Shown: positions 1-11,938, counted from the stretch's first letter. The stretch is 64,000 nucleotides of DNA from Eucommia ulmoides (GCA_016647705.1 CM028326.1:28035401-28099400), one strand, 5' to 3'. Notes: generated by a model not told the origin, from the letters alone. A program made the numbers and translations.

Positions 1-729
1 ATTAGTGTACGTTTTGTTGATTCAGTTTTGTTGCTAATTTTTTTTGCCAAATAGTCATTCATTGTCCAAAATTTTGTTGGATTATGCAACAAAGATTCAA
101 TGACTAATGCCCTCTCTCTTTTGATCTCATCCCTTGTGAAATCTGGATCAATTTCCTCTCCCAGTGCTATTTGCTTCATGAAATACATCACAAATACTCC
201 ACAATCTTTGTTGTATGTTTTTCCAGAAAAAATTAGTGTCATCACACTAAGAAGACTAGCATACAGAGAGAATAAAAGTTTTTTTAACCTGCCGAGGTGC
301 TGTTGTGGAGTTTTCTTGACATATATCATCCTAGATTCAGACTTGGGGTCTGATGCATTCTGGTTTCGATGTTTCTTAATGAATGTTTCAACAAACAATT
401 TCTATAAAAAAACAGACATAAATGAAACTATATTAAATAATAATAATTAAACAAATGTGTATTGCTTCCATGTTTTTAACATACCAATTTCCTTACATCT
501 TTGAAATAGTAGTCAACCTCTTGTTTTCCGGTTCTAGGCTGCAACGAGTTATAGAATCTTCATGTATTCTCATGCGTATCCAGAATGAGTAATGTCCAAT
601 GGTTCTCTATTGTACTTCGTCTTGGAAAATTCATTAGGAAATGGATGTATCTATAGTCCTCGCTTAAAGCTTTTACCAACTGTGGATAGAAATAATCTTC
701 AAGGTATTTTGTTGAATTGTCATTCATCA
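1..729 (-). pseudogene. C48 peptidase catalytic exons of the Ulp1-like gene
   Basis: Two blocks carry the catalytic core. The first (about 729-487) reads from MMNDNSTKYLEDYF through the catalytic His in ENHWTLLILD to FYNSLQPRTGKQEVDYYF. The second (about 390-1) holds the nucleophile motif KDCGVFVMYFMKQ and a following helix rich in charged residues (GEEIDPDFTRDEIKRERA). Where yeast and animal Ulp1/SENP enzymes have the catalytic Asp (Y-x-D-S-L), this copy has Asn (F-Y-N-S-L, codon 548-550). A TGA at 560-562 stands where a Trp codon would fit. The frame stays open to base 1, so the C-terminus lies outside the window. The small plus-strand frame at 100-450 is the shadow of this exon. Confidence 0.8.
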
Positions 730-1177
730 TTTTCTGCAATTTTTTTTATCAGATGTTAGATATTTTTTGCTAAAACATAATATATTTATAATAATATACA
801 AAATTACCCATACTGAGCTGATTGTGAAGAATGATTTGCTGAACAAAGTCTGTTGCGTTAGAATAAGCTCTGTAATATTTTGTTCTTACTTATTGATTAG
901 AACTTCAGCACATGCATTTATAATCTACAAAAATAGTAATTTTTTTATATGTTATATATGAGTAACATTATAAATTTAGAATTTAGAGACATTTTAGAAA
1001 CTTACAAAATTTGAAACTTCTGTTTCGACAAGCATTCCAAACAAATCACGCAACGACACTTGTGTTTCTACTCCTTCACTTCCAAACACAAAACACCTAC
1101 AGGTTTTTTCACATTATTTTGTATTTAGTACACGTAGTTAGTAAAAAAAAAAACGTATGTTAGATGTAAATTAGTAC

Positions 1178-2307
1178 CCTGATTGCTCAAGATCATAAAT
1201 GGTCTGGATGAGTGTCCAGTCCTCGTCATCCAAGAACGGCGCAACAAAACTCTTCCACTTTGATGGCATTTTTGTGGGATCTTCATCAAGGACTGGATAA
1301 CTGTGGACTTCCATGGGTTCATCCATTTTCTCTTCATCATCTTTTCTTGTCTTCGTCCTTTTCACAGGATTATTATATACATATTCTTCTTCATGTGCCT
1401 TTTGCTTCCGTGATCTTGATTTGATTCGTTTAATGAGAGAGTTTGGGTCACCAGTTTTTTTGTTTTTCGATTTCACCTTCTATTTATGGTGTGAAGACTT
1501 GACAGCCAGACTTTCTTCTTGAATAAGTTGTCTTTTTCCATCATCAATCGAATCAACAGACAACGTAACTACCTCTTCCATTTGTGGCGTGGCATCTCTC
1601 TTCATTATGTTCTGATGTAGTTTCTACTCAAAAGATTCATCTGTTGGACTGCATCTGAAGTCACAAGTTGCACCCAAATGTGTTGTTGGCACGTATGATT
1701 CTTCATCATCAAATGACTCTTTCACCTTTACATTTGGCTCTCTGCCACCAAGTCCAGCAAGTTGATCTTTCAAACTCTCAATTTCTTCATCTTTTCTTGC
1801 CACCAACTGTTTGTAGTAGCAATCGAGGTCTTGGATCTGCTTTCTCAATGGATGCTTAATACGATATTGCTGGGTGACAAGCTGCACACTCAACTCCATT
1901 ATCTCTTTCTCCAACATATCTTGTTTCTAAGTAAATACCTCAATAACTCCATTCAATTCCTCAATCCTTTTAGCAAATTACGCACATTGCATTTTCAGCT
2001 CCTGATTCTGTTATGTCAGATGCAAGATTCTTTCTTTGAGTTGTTCTTTCTCTCGATCTACCCTTGGGGCTCTTGTGTCAGATTCATAAATCCTCAAATC
2101 AAAACTGGGTATATCTGGTAGATGAATAGATTTCCTTAATCTTCTCCTTATTTTTCCAACCTGAGTATCATCAGTTGTTTTTTCTTTTGTAGTAGGCTCT
2201 TCTATTATCGCAATATCTGAATCATATTCTGTTGTCTTTCTCTCTACTAGTTTGCAAATTCCTTGTTGAATTTCACCCAGTTTCTCAAATACCTCAATCG
2301 ACAAAAC
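1178..2307 (-). pseudogene. Coiled-coil / basic linker exon of the Ulp1-like gene
   Basis: Three minus-strand open stretches (2304-2011, 1917-1624, 1476-1171) share one reading frame, so they are one exon broken by in-frame stops. The acceptor is a clear TTACAG at 2308-2313 and the donor is near 1177. The protein is heptad-like and rich in Glu, Lys and Gln (EKEIMELSVQLVTQQYRIKH, KDEEIESLKDQLAGL). It then becomes basic (NKKTGDPNSLIKRIKSRSRK) and acidic (RKDDEEKMDEP), typical of a flexible region between the N-terminal and protease domains. No catalytic motif is present. I assign it to the protease gene by frame, spacing and splice sites. Confidence 0.65.
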
Positions 2308-2329
2308 CTGTAATCCTAAATATAAGTGT

Positions 2330-2760
2330 TTTAGTTACATGTCTCTAATAAATTACATAAAAAAAAAATTCCGTTACATGTTTCCCAAACTTTTTAGTTA
2401 CATGTTTAGTAATCGTATACATGGGTTCAAACTTTTTTTATTTTTGATGTCCACACTGTTTTTATATAATTTTTTCAAGTTACTGATATTTTTGTTACTT
2501 GTCTCTAATAAGTTATATAGTTACATGTAACTACTTTATGTGTAATATTACTGTATTAGTTACAGGTAACTAATTTTTTTTTAGTTACATGTAACTTTTT
2601 AATTACATGTCTCTGATATACAACTAAAAAATTTGATATTTTTTAGTTACATGTTACATTTTTCTCAAATTTTTTAGTTACATGTCTCTAGTTTTTTTGT
2701 AGTAATTGTATGCATGTTTTGACTATTTCTACTTTACATTTTTTTTAGTATTTTTTGTAA
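2330..2760. repeat. AGTTACATGTAACT palindrome cluster in intron 3 of the Ulp1-like gene
   Basis: Intron 3 is AT-rich and contains many copies of TTAGTTACATG, often followed by TCTCTAATA. Two copies are perfect palindromes: TAGTTACATGTAACTA at 2518-2533 and AGTTACATGTAACT at 2583-2596. The half-sites recur about every 30-60 bases. The same motif fills intron 1. No coding capacity is visible. Confidence 0.75.
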
Positions 2761-2789
2761 GAAATATAAGAAAAACGGAGATCTGGTAC

Positions 2790-3764
2790 CTGATTTGGTG
2801 TGACATAGAGCAATCCCAATTTCCTTAGCTTCTTATTTAATCTCTTTAGATCCCATTTTTTAAAACGTGGAATTACTCTCAGCCTCCCCGAAATTGATTT
2901 TTGTATTGTCGTATGCTCACACAACCAATACCGCATTTTTTTCAACAAGAATTGCATTTTATGTTAGAATACAATAATATTTTTAAGGACAATTGAAGGA
3001 CTTTTTTTGTTAGAATATGTACTTACTGGGAGAACAAAGACACATCCTTTCACCACTACTGGATTACTATAGTCTGAGCGAATAGACGTCATCAGATTTT
3101 CATGTATCAACTCAGCCCAAGCGTATGTCATCATCTTGTCAATGTCATCCATATACTTGACCAAGCCATAGGGAATAAATTGTCCCTTGTTTGCATAAAA
3201 ACAAGTTGCAAACAAATGCATGCATAGTAGGCGAACAACATCATTAACCCTAAGTGGTGTTGTACTCGTTACTTTGTATTTTGCCATCTCTTTGATCATG
3301 TGGACTGTAAATTTCGGTACGCCTTCCAATCTATTTCTGATTACAAAATTTGACGAAACTCGTGTCCCGTAGTTACAATTGATCACTTCTATTTCAGACG
3401 TAATCTCAAATATGAGCCATACATTACAGGGCTTCAGCCTGATGTACTTCCCAGCAACTTTGAATGCATTTCTATAAGGATTATATCGAGAAATGATGTC
3501 TAGAATTAGGTGATCATTTTTTTTTCTTACACTGTTGCGGAGTGACTTCTTTCTCAATTAGGGCTCTAAATGTTTGCCAAAAAGGTGTTTTGGCTAAACA
3601 TTCCTTGTGGTCGTCTCTAAGGTTTAGCTCATTCAAAAAATCTATTATCTAATTCAATGATGATCTAAACTGATGGTACCACTTTTTTTCTTGACTTGGA
3701 GTCAAGGCAACAACATTTTCTACATCTTCTTCTTCAGATACTGGTGCCTTTCCCTTTCTTGGAT
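2790..3764 (-). pseudogene. N-terminal plant-specific domain exons of the Ulp1-like gene
   Basis: Exon 2 (3764-3027) and exon 3 (2932-2790) encode a domain resembling the one that precedes Ulp1 domains in plant transposon-associated proteins. Landmarks are AKTPFWQTFRALIEKEVTPQ, NPYRNAFKVAGKYIRLKPCN, LRVNDVVRLLCMHLFATCFY, VVVKGCVFVLP and WLCEHT. The donor CCCA/GTAAGT at 3026 is good. The expected acceptor near 2932 reads TGCGG, so it appears mutated. A homopolymer near 3517-3525 shifts the frame, which is why the open stretch begins with an unrelated MRKKSLRNSV. A TAG also interrupts the N-terminal part near 3650. I am unsure whether the domain is best called DUF1985-like or plant-mobile-domain-like. 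Confidence 0.6.
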
Positions 3765-3829
3765 CTATAACAATATAAGTTAGTTGTATTTTAGTACAAA
3801 GTACATTTTAGTAGATGATAATATAAGTT

Positions 3830-4500
3830 TTTAATGTGCTTCAATATATAGATATGATAAATATTATAAACATTTTTAGTTACATGTTTATTACGACAGG
3901 TATTTCAGTAATATTAGTGACACATAACTATTTTATTTGAAAACAAATAGGATCAGACATATAAGTAGGAAATAATTACATGTAACTTTTTCAAGTTATG
4001 TCTCTAATATTCAGTTACATGTAACTTTTCAGACAAAAGGATAATATTTAGTTATGTGTAACTTTTTCAATTACATGTCTCTGATATGCAACTAAAAAGT
4101 TTGATATTTTCCTATAACTTTTTTTAGTTCATATTTTCAGTAATATTAGTTACACATAACTATTTTCACACATATAAGTCGGAAGTAATACAAAAAAAGG
4201 TAATATTTAGTTACATGTTCTAATAATATGTAATTTTTTAATTACATGTCTCTGATATCATGTAACTAAAAAGTTTGATATTTTTTATATATCTCCAATA
4301 CGTTTTGCATGTGCATAAAAACAAGTATTTCTGTAATATTAGTTACAAGTAACTATTTTCATAAACAAAAAAAATATAAATCGAAAATTGTACAGAAAAT
4401 GGTAATATTTAGTTATATGTTTCGATAATAACATATATACGTTTCTAGTTACATGTCACAAAATGTTTCAAGGTGCATGTAACTATTTGTAGTCTCAATA
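3830..4500. repeat. Second AGTTACATGTAACT cluster, in intron 1
   Basis: This part of intron 1 (4585-3765) repeats the intron 3 vocabulary: AGTTACATGTAACT at 4013-4026, many AATTACATGT and TTAGTTACATG half-sites, and TCTCTGATAT spacers. The segments near 4060-4110 and 4225-4280 resemble 2580-2660, so the two introns appear to share duplicated sequence as well as a common motif. Confidence 0.7.
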
Positions 4501-4634
4501 GTTACTAAATCGTGTAATAGTAGATACGTGTACTAGTAGTCTGAAAAAATAGAGTAGAATCGTGAAGAAATGGACAGATTTTTACCTCTTTTCGGAGCAG
4601 AAGGTGAGTCGGCGCCGGAGTGTGTGCTCGACAT

Positions 4635-5026
4635 TTTTTGAAGAAAGAAGAATTTTTTTGAGAGTTTTTTGAAAACTCAATTTCTTGAGTATAGAAGAAG
4701 AAACGGTTTTTAGAGGGTTTTATTAGGGTTTCTAGGATGAAGAAGATGACGAGACAATTTTGCATCTTAGTGGAACAATTTGTTGCATAGAACATCGCCC
4801 TACGGTCTAACACGCTGCGTCATGATGGTCTGACCTCTGAATTTTCGCGTAGGACGGCGAATGCAGTCTGCAATTCGGTGGGAACGCTAGCAGGGCGCGT
4901 GCATTGGTGCGTGTCATTTGGCATCCTGCCTTTTTATATTGAGTGGAACTAAAACGAAAGTGACTTTTGGCTTCGAGAGTTTTTAACAAATAGTTGCGAT
5001 TTTGAGGACCACCAACAGATTGACCC
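4635..5026. other. Upstream region of the Ulp1-like gene
   Basis: About 390 bases precede the ATG at 4634. They include a relatively GC-rich block (4800-4930) unlike the AT-rich surroundings. No clear TATA box or transposon end could be fixed. The two short minus-strand frames here show no recognisable domain. Confidence 0.4.
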
Positions 5027-6094
5027 TATTTATTTTCATAAAATAGTAAATAATGAGTAAATAACTTCCTAGAGGATTTTTTTTTTCCAAAATTTATAAC
5101 ATTTTTTCAAATAATAGTTTAAAAATAATCTAATGGCTTATTTTTATAATGTTTAATAGTTTCTATTATTTGGTCAATAATTGTTAAAATACTATTACAA
5201 GCACGTAAAATTGAATAAATTATATATGTAATGAATAAATGGGGAGAGAGAGAGAGAGTTTTATTAAATGGTTAGAGAGAGAAAATGAGATAAAGAGATA
5301 AGATCACATAATTAATTATAATCAAAACAATTATCAACCAAAATATGGATAAATTTTAGTGAAATACTCTGTTATTTGGAAAACCTAGAACGATATCCCC
5401 TGTCATTTGAAACACATATCCAAAACTCTCTTCCTTTGATGTTAAATAAAAAATTACTTATGTGTCCCTTTTATTATACTATTAAAAAATTAATGAAAAG
5501 TATCTAATAAAATAATTACTCTGATAACCATTTTAAAAGAATTAAAAATTTGACCAAGATTGATTTTTGTTTTTAAATTTTGTTTATGTAATACATTTTC
5601 AATTCTATTCTTTTATTACTTTATTCTTTTAATTATTACTTTTGGGATCAAATGATGGTTGTTATGTTTTCTTTGAGTATTTAAAAAGCATTTGGTAATG
5701 AATTTTTGAATTTTAAAATTATTCTGAGAATTAATATTGTTAATTTATGTAATACATTTATAATTCTTTTTTTTATTACTTTTGGGATCAAGTGATATTT
5801 TTCTTACAATTCTATGTGCCTTTATCTTTTCATCTCATTTCTCTTTCCAATCATTTGAAAAATTATATATCGCCATCTATTAATTACATATAATATGTGT
5901 TCAATTTCATGTACTACAAAAAGTATTTTAACAATTTTGAGCAAATAATAAAAATTATTAAACAACATAAAAATAACCTATTAGAATTATTTTAAATTTA
6001 TTATTTGAAAAAAAAAATTACAAAAATTTGAAAAAAAAAAAAAAATCATCTAAAACTTATTTACTTATTATTTATTATTTTATGAAAATAAATA
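5027..6094. mobile_element. Inverted-repeat (foldback/MITE-like) element
   Basis: The left arm (about 5027-5213) and right arm (about 5900-6094) are long inverted repeats. The string TATTTATTTTCATAAAATA at the left is mirrored by TATTTTATGAAAATAAATA at the right, and similarity continues inward for roughly 190 bases to TTGTTAAAATACT / AGTATTTTAACAA. The interior (about 690 bases) is AT-rich with a short GA tract near 5241-5260 and no coding frame. I could not find a target duplication, so the superfamily is unresolved. Confidence 0.6.
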
Positions 6095-7077
6095 TGACTT
6101 ATAACTATTAATAATTTTGGAGGTTGATATTAATAGTTTTTTGGGTTACAATTTTATTTTTATTTTTCAGTATTAAATTTATGTTTTGTACTTTTACAAA
6201 ATATATTAATTAATTATAGAATTAAAAGATCAGTTGTAACACATATCTAATACTTAAATAAAAAATATACAAAATATAATTTCTTTCTATTTTATATTTA
6301 ACGCAATCACAACATTATGATATTGTTTAGTGTACAAAAAGCGAAACAAAATGAATAAAAATGTCAATTAACACTATTTTAAAAATAAAGAAGGCCAAAA
6401 CACAGTTGCACAGGAAAGTGAACACTATTTTAAAAATAAAGAAGGCCAAAACATAGCTGCACAGGAAAGATAGGGCTTATGTAGCGCGTAAATTTAAAGG
6501 TAAAATAAATAAAAAATTAATTTAGAGCACCTAGATGTTTAAACAATTCTTTGTTTTTTCAAAAGAATAGTTGGTGGGAAGTCTTAAATATTGCACTACA
6601 TTAAGTATTTTAATTTTGTCTTATCTATTAGAGTTCATGCAAATTAAGATTCCAATTAAGGTTGCATTACCAAGTGTTGTCCCAATGCCTCGGCCACAGG
6701 ATCCCGGCTGCCGAATTTCAGCCACTATTGGTCTCCTAATCTCCGGTTGCTGGATTTTTTTTAATTACATTACTAATTTTTTAGTGATATTTTTTCAGTA
6801 TATTTTTTAGTTACACTCAACTAATTTTTCGATTAGTGGTAACTGAAAAATAACACGAATATAACTAAAAGATATAATAAAAATTTAACTAAAAAATACA
6901 CTTAAAAAATATACTAAAATATAACTGAAAGATACACTAAGGAAAGGTAATTCAAAATTCACTAAAAAAGTACTTACATGTAACTAGAAAATTCACTAAA
7001 AAATAGTTATATGTTGTTAGATGTAAACCCCATAGTCAATCATATTATATTTTATTTATGGCTTGCATTGGTAAAAC
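6095..7077. other. AT-rich non-genic sequence with AGTTACA motifs
   Basis: No gene is supported. The 79-residue frame at 6571-6810 shows no domain. From 6760 to 7010 the sequence is a loose run of TTTAGTTACAC and its reverse-complement forms (TAACTAAAAAATA). This echoes the motif in the Ulp1 gene introns and looks partly self-complementary. Confidence 0.4.
6370..6469. repeat. 51-bp tandem duplication
   Basis: The unit beginning AACACTATTTTAAAAATAAA and ending CACAGGAAAG occurs at 6370-6418 and again at 6421-6469, a 51-base period. The copies differ at only two positions by eye (ACAC/ACAT and AGTT/AGCT), so the duplication is fairly recent. Confidence 0.9.
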
Positions 7078-9388
7078 TGTTGGCCTAGTGAGCTACCCAA
7101 GAGAAGAGTGAGTTGGGTAGTTATAAAAAATTAAACAAATTTCAAATCTTTAAATCTTTAAACACTTAATTAATCAAATAATAAATTATCTTAAATCAAT
7201 TATTATCTTTATTACGCAACGGATAGGTGTTAAAATCTAAGTGTACACCAAAACAAAATGTAAAAAAAAAAAAAAAAAAAGGCAGAACACCACAATATAT
7301 CTTGGTTAAGCTAGCTAGCCTTACCAAATACAGTCCCCAAGCTCCATAGAGATTTACACCCACTAAAACTTAGATTCCTTTAAAGGTAACAACCAAACCC
7401 TCATAATAATTTTTTTCACAAGCCTAAAATCAATCTTTACAATTCCTTTTTCACAGGCTAAGGAAGAACTCTATTTTTTTGCAGGTTTAAGACTAACCTA
7501 ATTCTATTACTGGAAGAATCACAACCTAATTCTTTTACCAGGCTAAGAATCAAACTTTACCACACTCCAAGTATCGTTTTTACCGGTAAGGATGGAACCG
7601 TTATAATTCACTCACAAATAATTCAATTCAGGAAGAATCAAAACCTACTTCTTTTTAAGGAGAAAAATAACCTAACTTTTTTATACTCTAGGTAAATATT
7701 AAACCTCAACCTTTTTCCCGAAAAATGTTGAAATCCAAGCTACCCTGAATAGATACAGCCCAAACCATATCCAATCCGTACAAACTCAACAAATACAAAT
7801 TATGAGTTTATTTCTAGTCGGAGCTTTTACCACCTCAAACAAAATTTTACTCTATTAATGTCCCAAAATTTACTAGTGATAGAATTTAAGTGAGGAATTC
7901 AATATCTGATTATAATAAATGTGGATAGCACAAAATTAAGCACGTAATCAGATAATTACAAAAATCGTTTTGAAAATAATTTTTATACTCTTAAAGTTTG
8001 AAAACGATTTTACTAAGATCTTTTAACCAAGCAATCAATAATAAAATAAAATCAAAATTAAGCTCAATAACTTGGAAAGATCTCACCAGGAAAACCACCG
8101 AAAGAAAGTAGATTGAATCAATAGACAACTCAAATCTCTGATACCAAAACAATCAGCGCTTTATCTCAAGAACTTTTCACACAATAATCTCACAATTCAT
8201 CTCTCAAATATATCTCAGAATAATTATTCTTAGAAAAGCTCAGGAACTTGATAGTTCTCGATGATGTGGTGTTTTATGATATGAAATTCGCAGGTCTATT
8301 TAAATTGATTTGAAACAAGTCTTCTAACGGTTAGTTTCCACAAGATATGACATTAAAATGTACCTATAAACCCCGTATATCATAATCATTCAATCCTGGT
8401 ATAATTTTCTCAAATATAGCTTTCTAATCTTTCAATTAAGTCCATAAATTATTTCTCAACTACTAATCGCATAAACAGGAATCATCAAATTGAGAAACAC
8501 TTCAATTATATGAGCCATATCTATAGAGATATCAAAATAAGTGTATTATATCTTAAATATATTCAAATCCCAAGAATATCTGAATCAGATATGCCAAAAA
8601 ATAGCTAATTAACGGCTAGTATTGAACAAATCCTTAAAATCCTCGAAATCTCAACTAGACAGTCGGTTGACCAACCTCCAGACCATCGGTTGACTAATCA
8701 ATACAGTGTGTAAGCCAGACCAGCCCTTAAGGGCAGTTGGTTGACCGACCCATCCATGGTCGATTGACCAATCGATACAGGATGCATTTCTAGGCCAAAA
8801 TAGAGCCCTGATAGGTTAACCAATCCACTTCAGTCAGTTGACCAATCGATACAAAGAGTTTCACTTTGACCAATCGGTTTACCAATCCTATACTCTTCGG
8901 TTGACCGATCACTGTTAGAACCTCTCATTTTTAACTTATTTCAACTCCAAACTTCACCGTTTTAATTCTGTCAATCGATTTCTTTTCTCGGTTAACACAA
9001 TTGACACTAATATTCAATTTTAAACACTAATCTCACTTGGGTCAATTTTCATTTTTCAATTTCACATTGAAGCAAATAATTAAACACTAATTAGGATCCT
9101 ATATTTTATCAAATTAAACACACAAATATATAATTCATCAATTTGTTTCATGTATGATCCTAATTCGAGATACATTAAGAGTAAAATAGTGTTTGAGTTG
9201 TTTTCACCTAATTTCTTCGAAATCTTCAATAATACTCTTCATCTCTTCAATGTCTTTCTTTATATCCTTGATAATTACTTCATGATTTAATCTTTAATAG
9301 AACTTCTTATACTGAAACACTCAACAAACACCTTAGTTCCACCAAAAATATCAACTCTTAATTGTCCATCAAAATCTCGGGATCAACA
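7078..9388 (-). mobile_element. A1: solo LTR of Copia-like family A
   Basis: On the plus strand the unit starts TGTTGGCCTAGTGAGCTACC at 7078 and ends CTCGGGATCAACA at 9388. This is the reverse complement of the A-family LTR (TGTTGATCC to CCAACA). It matches the A2 LTR along its length, including the reversed TATA region (GGTCTATTTAAAT near 8295) and the GGTTGACC cluster at about 8655-8920. The flanking 5-mers are AAAAC (7073-7077) and AAAAT (9389-9393), a near-perfect target duplication with one transition. There is no internal region, so it is a solo LTR from LTR-LTR recombination. Confidence 0.85.
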
Positions 9389-9393
9389 AAAAT

Positions 9394-9808
9394 ATTTCAA
9401 TCTTAAGTATCAACAAAAGGTATTTTCGATATTATTCTTTAATTATATCAATATCTTGGGTAGACTTTGAATATTAAGTTAAATAATCTTAACTATTTAA
9501 TATGATTAAAAAGAGTAGACTCAAGACAATTGGTAACTTGATATTTTAAATTGTTCCTAGTCGGTATTGGATTGTTAAAAATGATCTTCAACAATTTAGG
9601 CTAGCTTGTTTCGTTGTTTTTTCTTTGATAATTGTGAGTCTCAAACCATTAGTATGAGATACTAAAACAACCACAAGGAAACTTACTAGTGTAGTAAGAA
9701 ACCGAATATGATCAACCTTGATATTTTACATGTTAGTTTTACTCAATGTCAAAATTGGATATCTGAGGTGTAATTGTATTGGTGATCTTTTGACTTGAAC
9801 AACTATAT
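9394..9808. other. Unassigned AT-rich spacer between A1 and A2
   Basis: About 415 bases with no open frame of note and no repeat I can match elsewhere in the window. It is the pre-insertion sequence hit by A2, because ATAAT at its right end is duplicated after A2. Confidence 0.5.
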
Positions 9809-9813
9809 ATAAT

Positions 9814-11936
9814 TGTTGATCCTAAGATTTTGATGAAAAATTAAGTGTTAATGTTTTGGTGGAATTAATGTTTTAATTGAGTGTTTCAGTGATTTAAAGT
9901 TCCAGTGATGAAGATGCAAATTGAATAGATGCTAAATGATGATATTGAAGATATTGAAGAATTAAGAGTTTGAAGAAATTAGGGAAAACAATCCAGGTAA
10001 ATGACAACACTTAATATCCTAATTAGGAACACACACACGACATAAAAAGTATTTATTATTTTTGTATGTTTTGATTAAGTAAAATTATTTGCTTCAATAT
10101 GTGATTTGAAAATAAATCATTTTAAATGACTAAAATAGAATATAAGAATATTAGTAGAGCTTATTTAGAAGAGAAAATGGTTAAAGGGGCGAAAACGTAA
10201 AAGAGAATAAGTTAAAAACGAGTACAGAGATCCAGAAGACACAAGTTAACTGGTAAGTCAACCGGACCAATCAGCATGAAGTCTCTGTATCTATGAGGCG
10301 ATTGGTAGGTCGACCGACCAAGAGAAGCAGAACACTCTGAATCTCCAAGTTGACACGTAGGTCGAGCGATGAAGGCAAAATGAACTATCTGAATTTACAA
10401 GTCGACAAACAGGTCGACCGATGAACGTAACAGCAATGGCTTGGCTACAACCTAAATTGAGCAGTCAACTAACCAGTCGACCGAATGCACTGTTTCAGGA
10501 TTTTATTTATTCCGAGATTATATCCAAAAGTAGCCCTTTTTTGTCAGGATTTGAGAGAGATTTCGAGGATATTTTTATATTTAAGATATGCTACACCTAA
10601 TATTTAAATCCTATTGATTTGTTTCATTAATTTTTAATGTTTCTCAATTTGGTACATAAAATTTATTTTATTCTAATTAATTGGGATTGGGAAATATTTG
10701 GGTGACTTAATTAAAAGATTTAAAAGTCATTTATTAGGTGAATTGAACCAAAATGAAGTTACTATGATATAAAGAGTCTATAAAAGCTATTAAATGTCAT
10801 GGCACATTAGTACTAGCCGTTAGAAGGCTGATTTCATTCTTCTTTAAATAGACCTGGGAATTTCTTATATCATAAACAGCAAGAGAAATCATATCATATC
10901 ATAACAGTGAGTTTTTCTAAAAGTTATCTTTCTGAGAGTTTGTGAGCTATTCTAAGAGACGATCTTGAAGATCAATTGCGACTAATATTTGCTGCTACCG
11001 GATTTAAAGTTACATCGTTCTAATTATTCTTTTTGTGGATTCCTGATGAAATCTTTCCAGTTATATTTTATCATTGCATTACTTGATTATCTTTTATAAA
11101 TTGATCTTAGAAATTGTTTCTGATTTTTATTGACAAAAGATTTTACAAATAATTTTTTAAATCTGATTACGTGCTCATTTATTTGCTACCCATATCTTAT
11201 TTAAAATCAGATTTTCAATCTCACATTTTTCTATCACTAGTTGGGATATTAATTGAGTTATTATTTATGTGGAGTGGTAGAAACTCCGAGGGATATTTTC
11301 TACTTATCAATTTATATTGGTAAATAAAGTGATGGGTTAAATACTATTGGAGGTATTTAATCAGAGGTAGGTGGTTTTCAGTCTCTTCCTGTAAAGAGAT
11401 TGAGGTAGTGATTCTTCCTAAATATAATTGCGTTTTGAGTTAAATTTATAACGGTTCAATCCTTACCAGGTAAAAGGATATTTGGAGTGATTGGTGAGAT
11501 TTTGATTCTTTGGCCTTAGTATTAAAAAGAATTAGATTATTCTTTAACTTGTAAAAAGTAGAGGTTCTTCCTTAGTCTGGGAAAAGAATATTGTAAAAGT
11601 TGATTCTGAACCCGTAAAAGAATCAGTGTGAGGGTTTGGTTCCTACCTTTAAAGGGATCTTGAGTATTAGTGGGTGCGACTCTCTGTAGGTCTCGGAGGA
11701 CTAGGCTAACCAAGAGTAGCTTAGTGAATCAGGATATATCTTGGTGTGCTGCAATATTTACTTTATTTATTTTTGCTGTTTGGTGTGCACTCAGTTGATT
11801 ATTTTATTCCGTTGTGATCTAAAGATAATAATTAATTTAGAATTAAAATTAATTAATTGATTTATTAAAGTATTATTTTGATAAATTTTCAATTACCCAA
11901 TTCACCCCCTTTCTTAAGTATTCCACTGAGCCAACA
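9814..11936 (+). repeat. 5' LTR of A2
   Basis: The LTR is 2123 bp, with TG...CA termini. A TATA-like CTTTAAATAGACCTG lies near 10842-10856, about 1030 bases in, so U3 is roughly the first kilobase. U3 contains a cluster of GGTCGACCGA/GGTTGACC-like motifs at about 10240-10490. The downstream part carries AGG-rich repeats that pair with reversed forms in A1 and A4. Confidence 0.9.
10240..10490. promoter_or_regulatory. Cluster of GTCGACC/GTTGAC motifs in U3 of the A2 LTR
   Basis: Within 250 bases there are about eight degenerate copies of a GTCGACC core, each in a spacer of roughly 25-40 bases (for example GGTAGGTCGACCGACC, AACAGGTCGACCGATG, CCAGTCGACCGAATG). Several copies, or their reverse complements, contain the W-box core TTGAC. 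The cluster is about 350-600 bases upstream of the TATA-like site. Equivalent clusters occur at the same place in all other A-family LTRs here. A regulatory role is inference. Confidence 0.5.
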
Positions 11937-11938
11937 AT

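Larger units (their letters stand above)
1..4634 (-). pseudogene. Ulp1-like (C48) cysteine protease gene, decayed, cut by the left edge
   Basis: The minus strand holds a multi-exon gene reading from an ATG at 4634 off the left edge. Seen: exon 1 (4634-4586) joins in frame to exon 2 (3764-3027) across a GT-AG intron. Exon 3 is near 2932-2790, exon 4 near 2307-1178 and exon 5 near 1096-1006, with the catalytic exons at about 729-487 and 390-1. The product starts with a Ser-rich tail, then a plant Ulp1-associated N-terminal domain, a coiled-coil/basic middle and a C48 peptidase domain. That domain shows NHWTLLILD (His codon 599-601) and DCGVFVMYFM (Cys codon 201-203). Known: Ulp1 proteases cleave SUMO-type conjugates, and such genes are often amplified or carried by plant transposons. 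Breaks: an in-frame TGA at 560-562, several stops in exon 4, a likely frameshift at the A/T run near 3520, and an intron 2 acceptor reading CGG where AG is expected. It is clearly a pseudogene; SUMO specificity is unknown. Confidence 0.8.

Noticed and set aside
100-450. 116-codon plus-strand frame near the left edge
   Set aside because: It is antisense to the catalytic Cys exon of the Ulp1-like gene, which has the recognisable motifs.
4800-5030. GC-rich block upstream of the Ulp1-like gene as a MULE terminal repeat
   Set aside because: The partner end lies outside the window if it exists, and the part after 5027 belongs to a separate inverted-repeat element.
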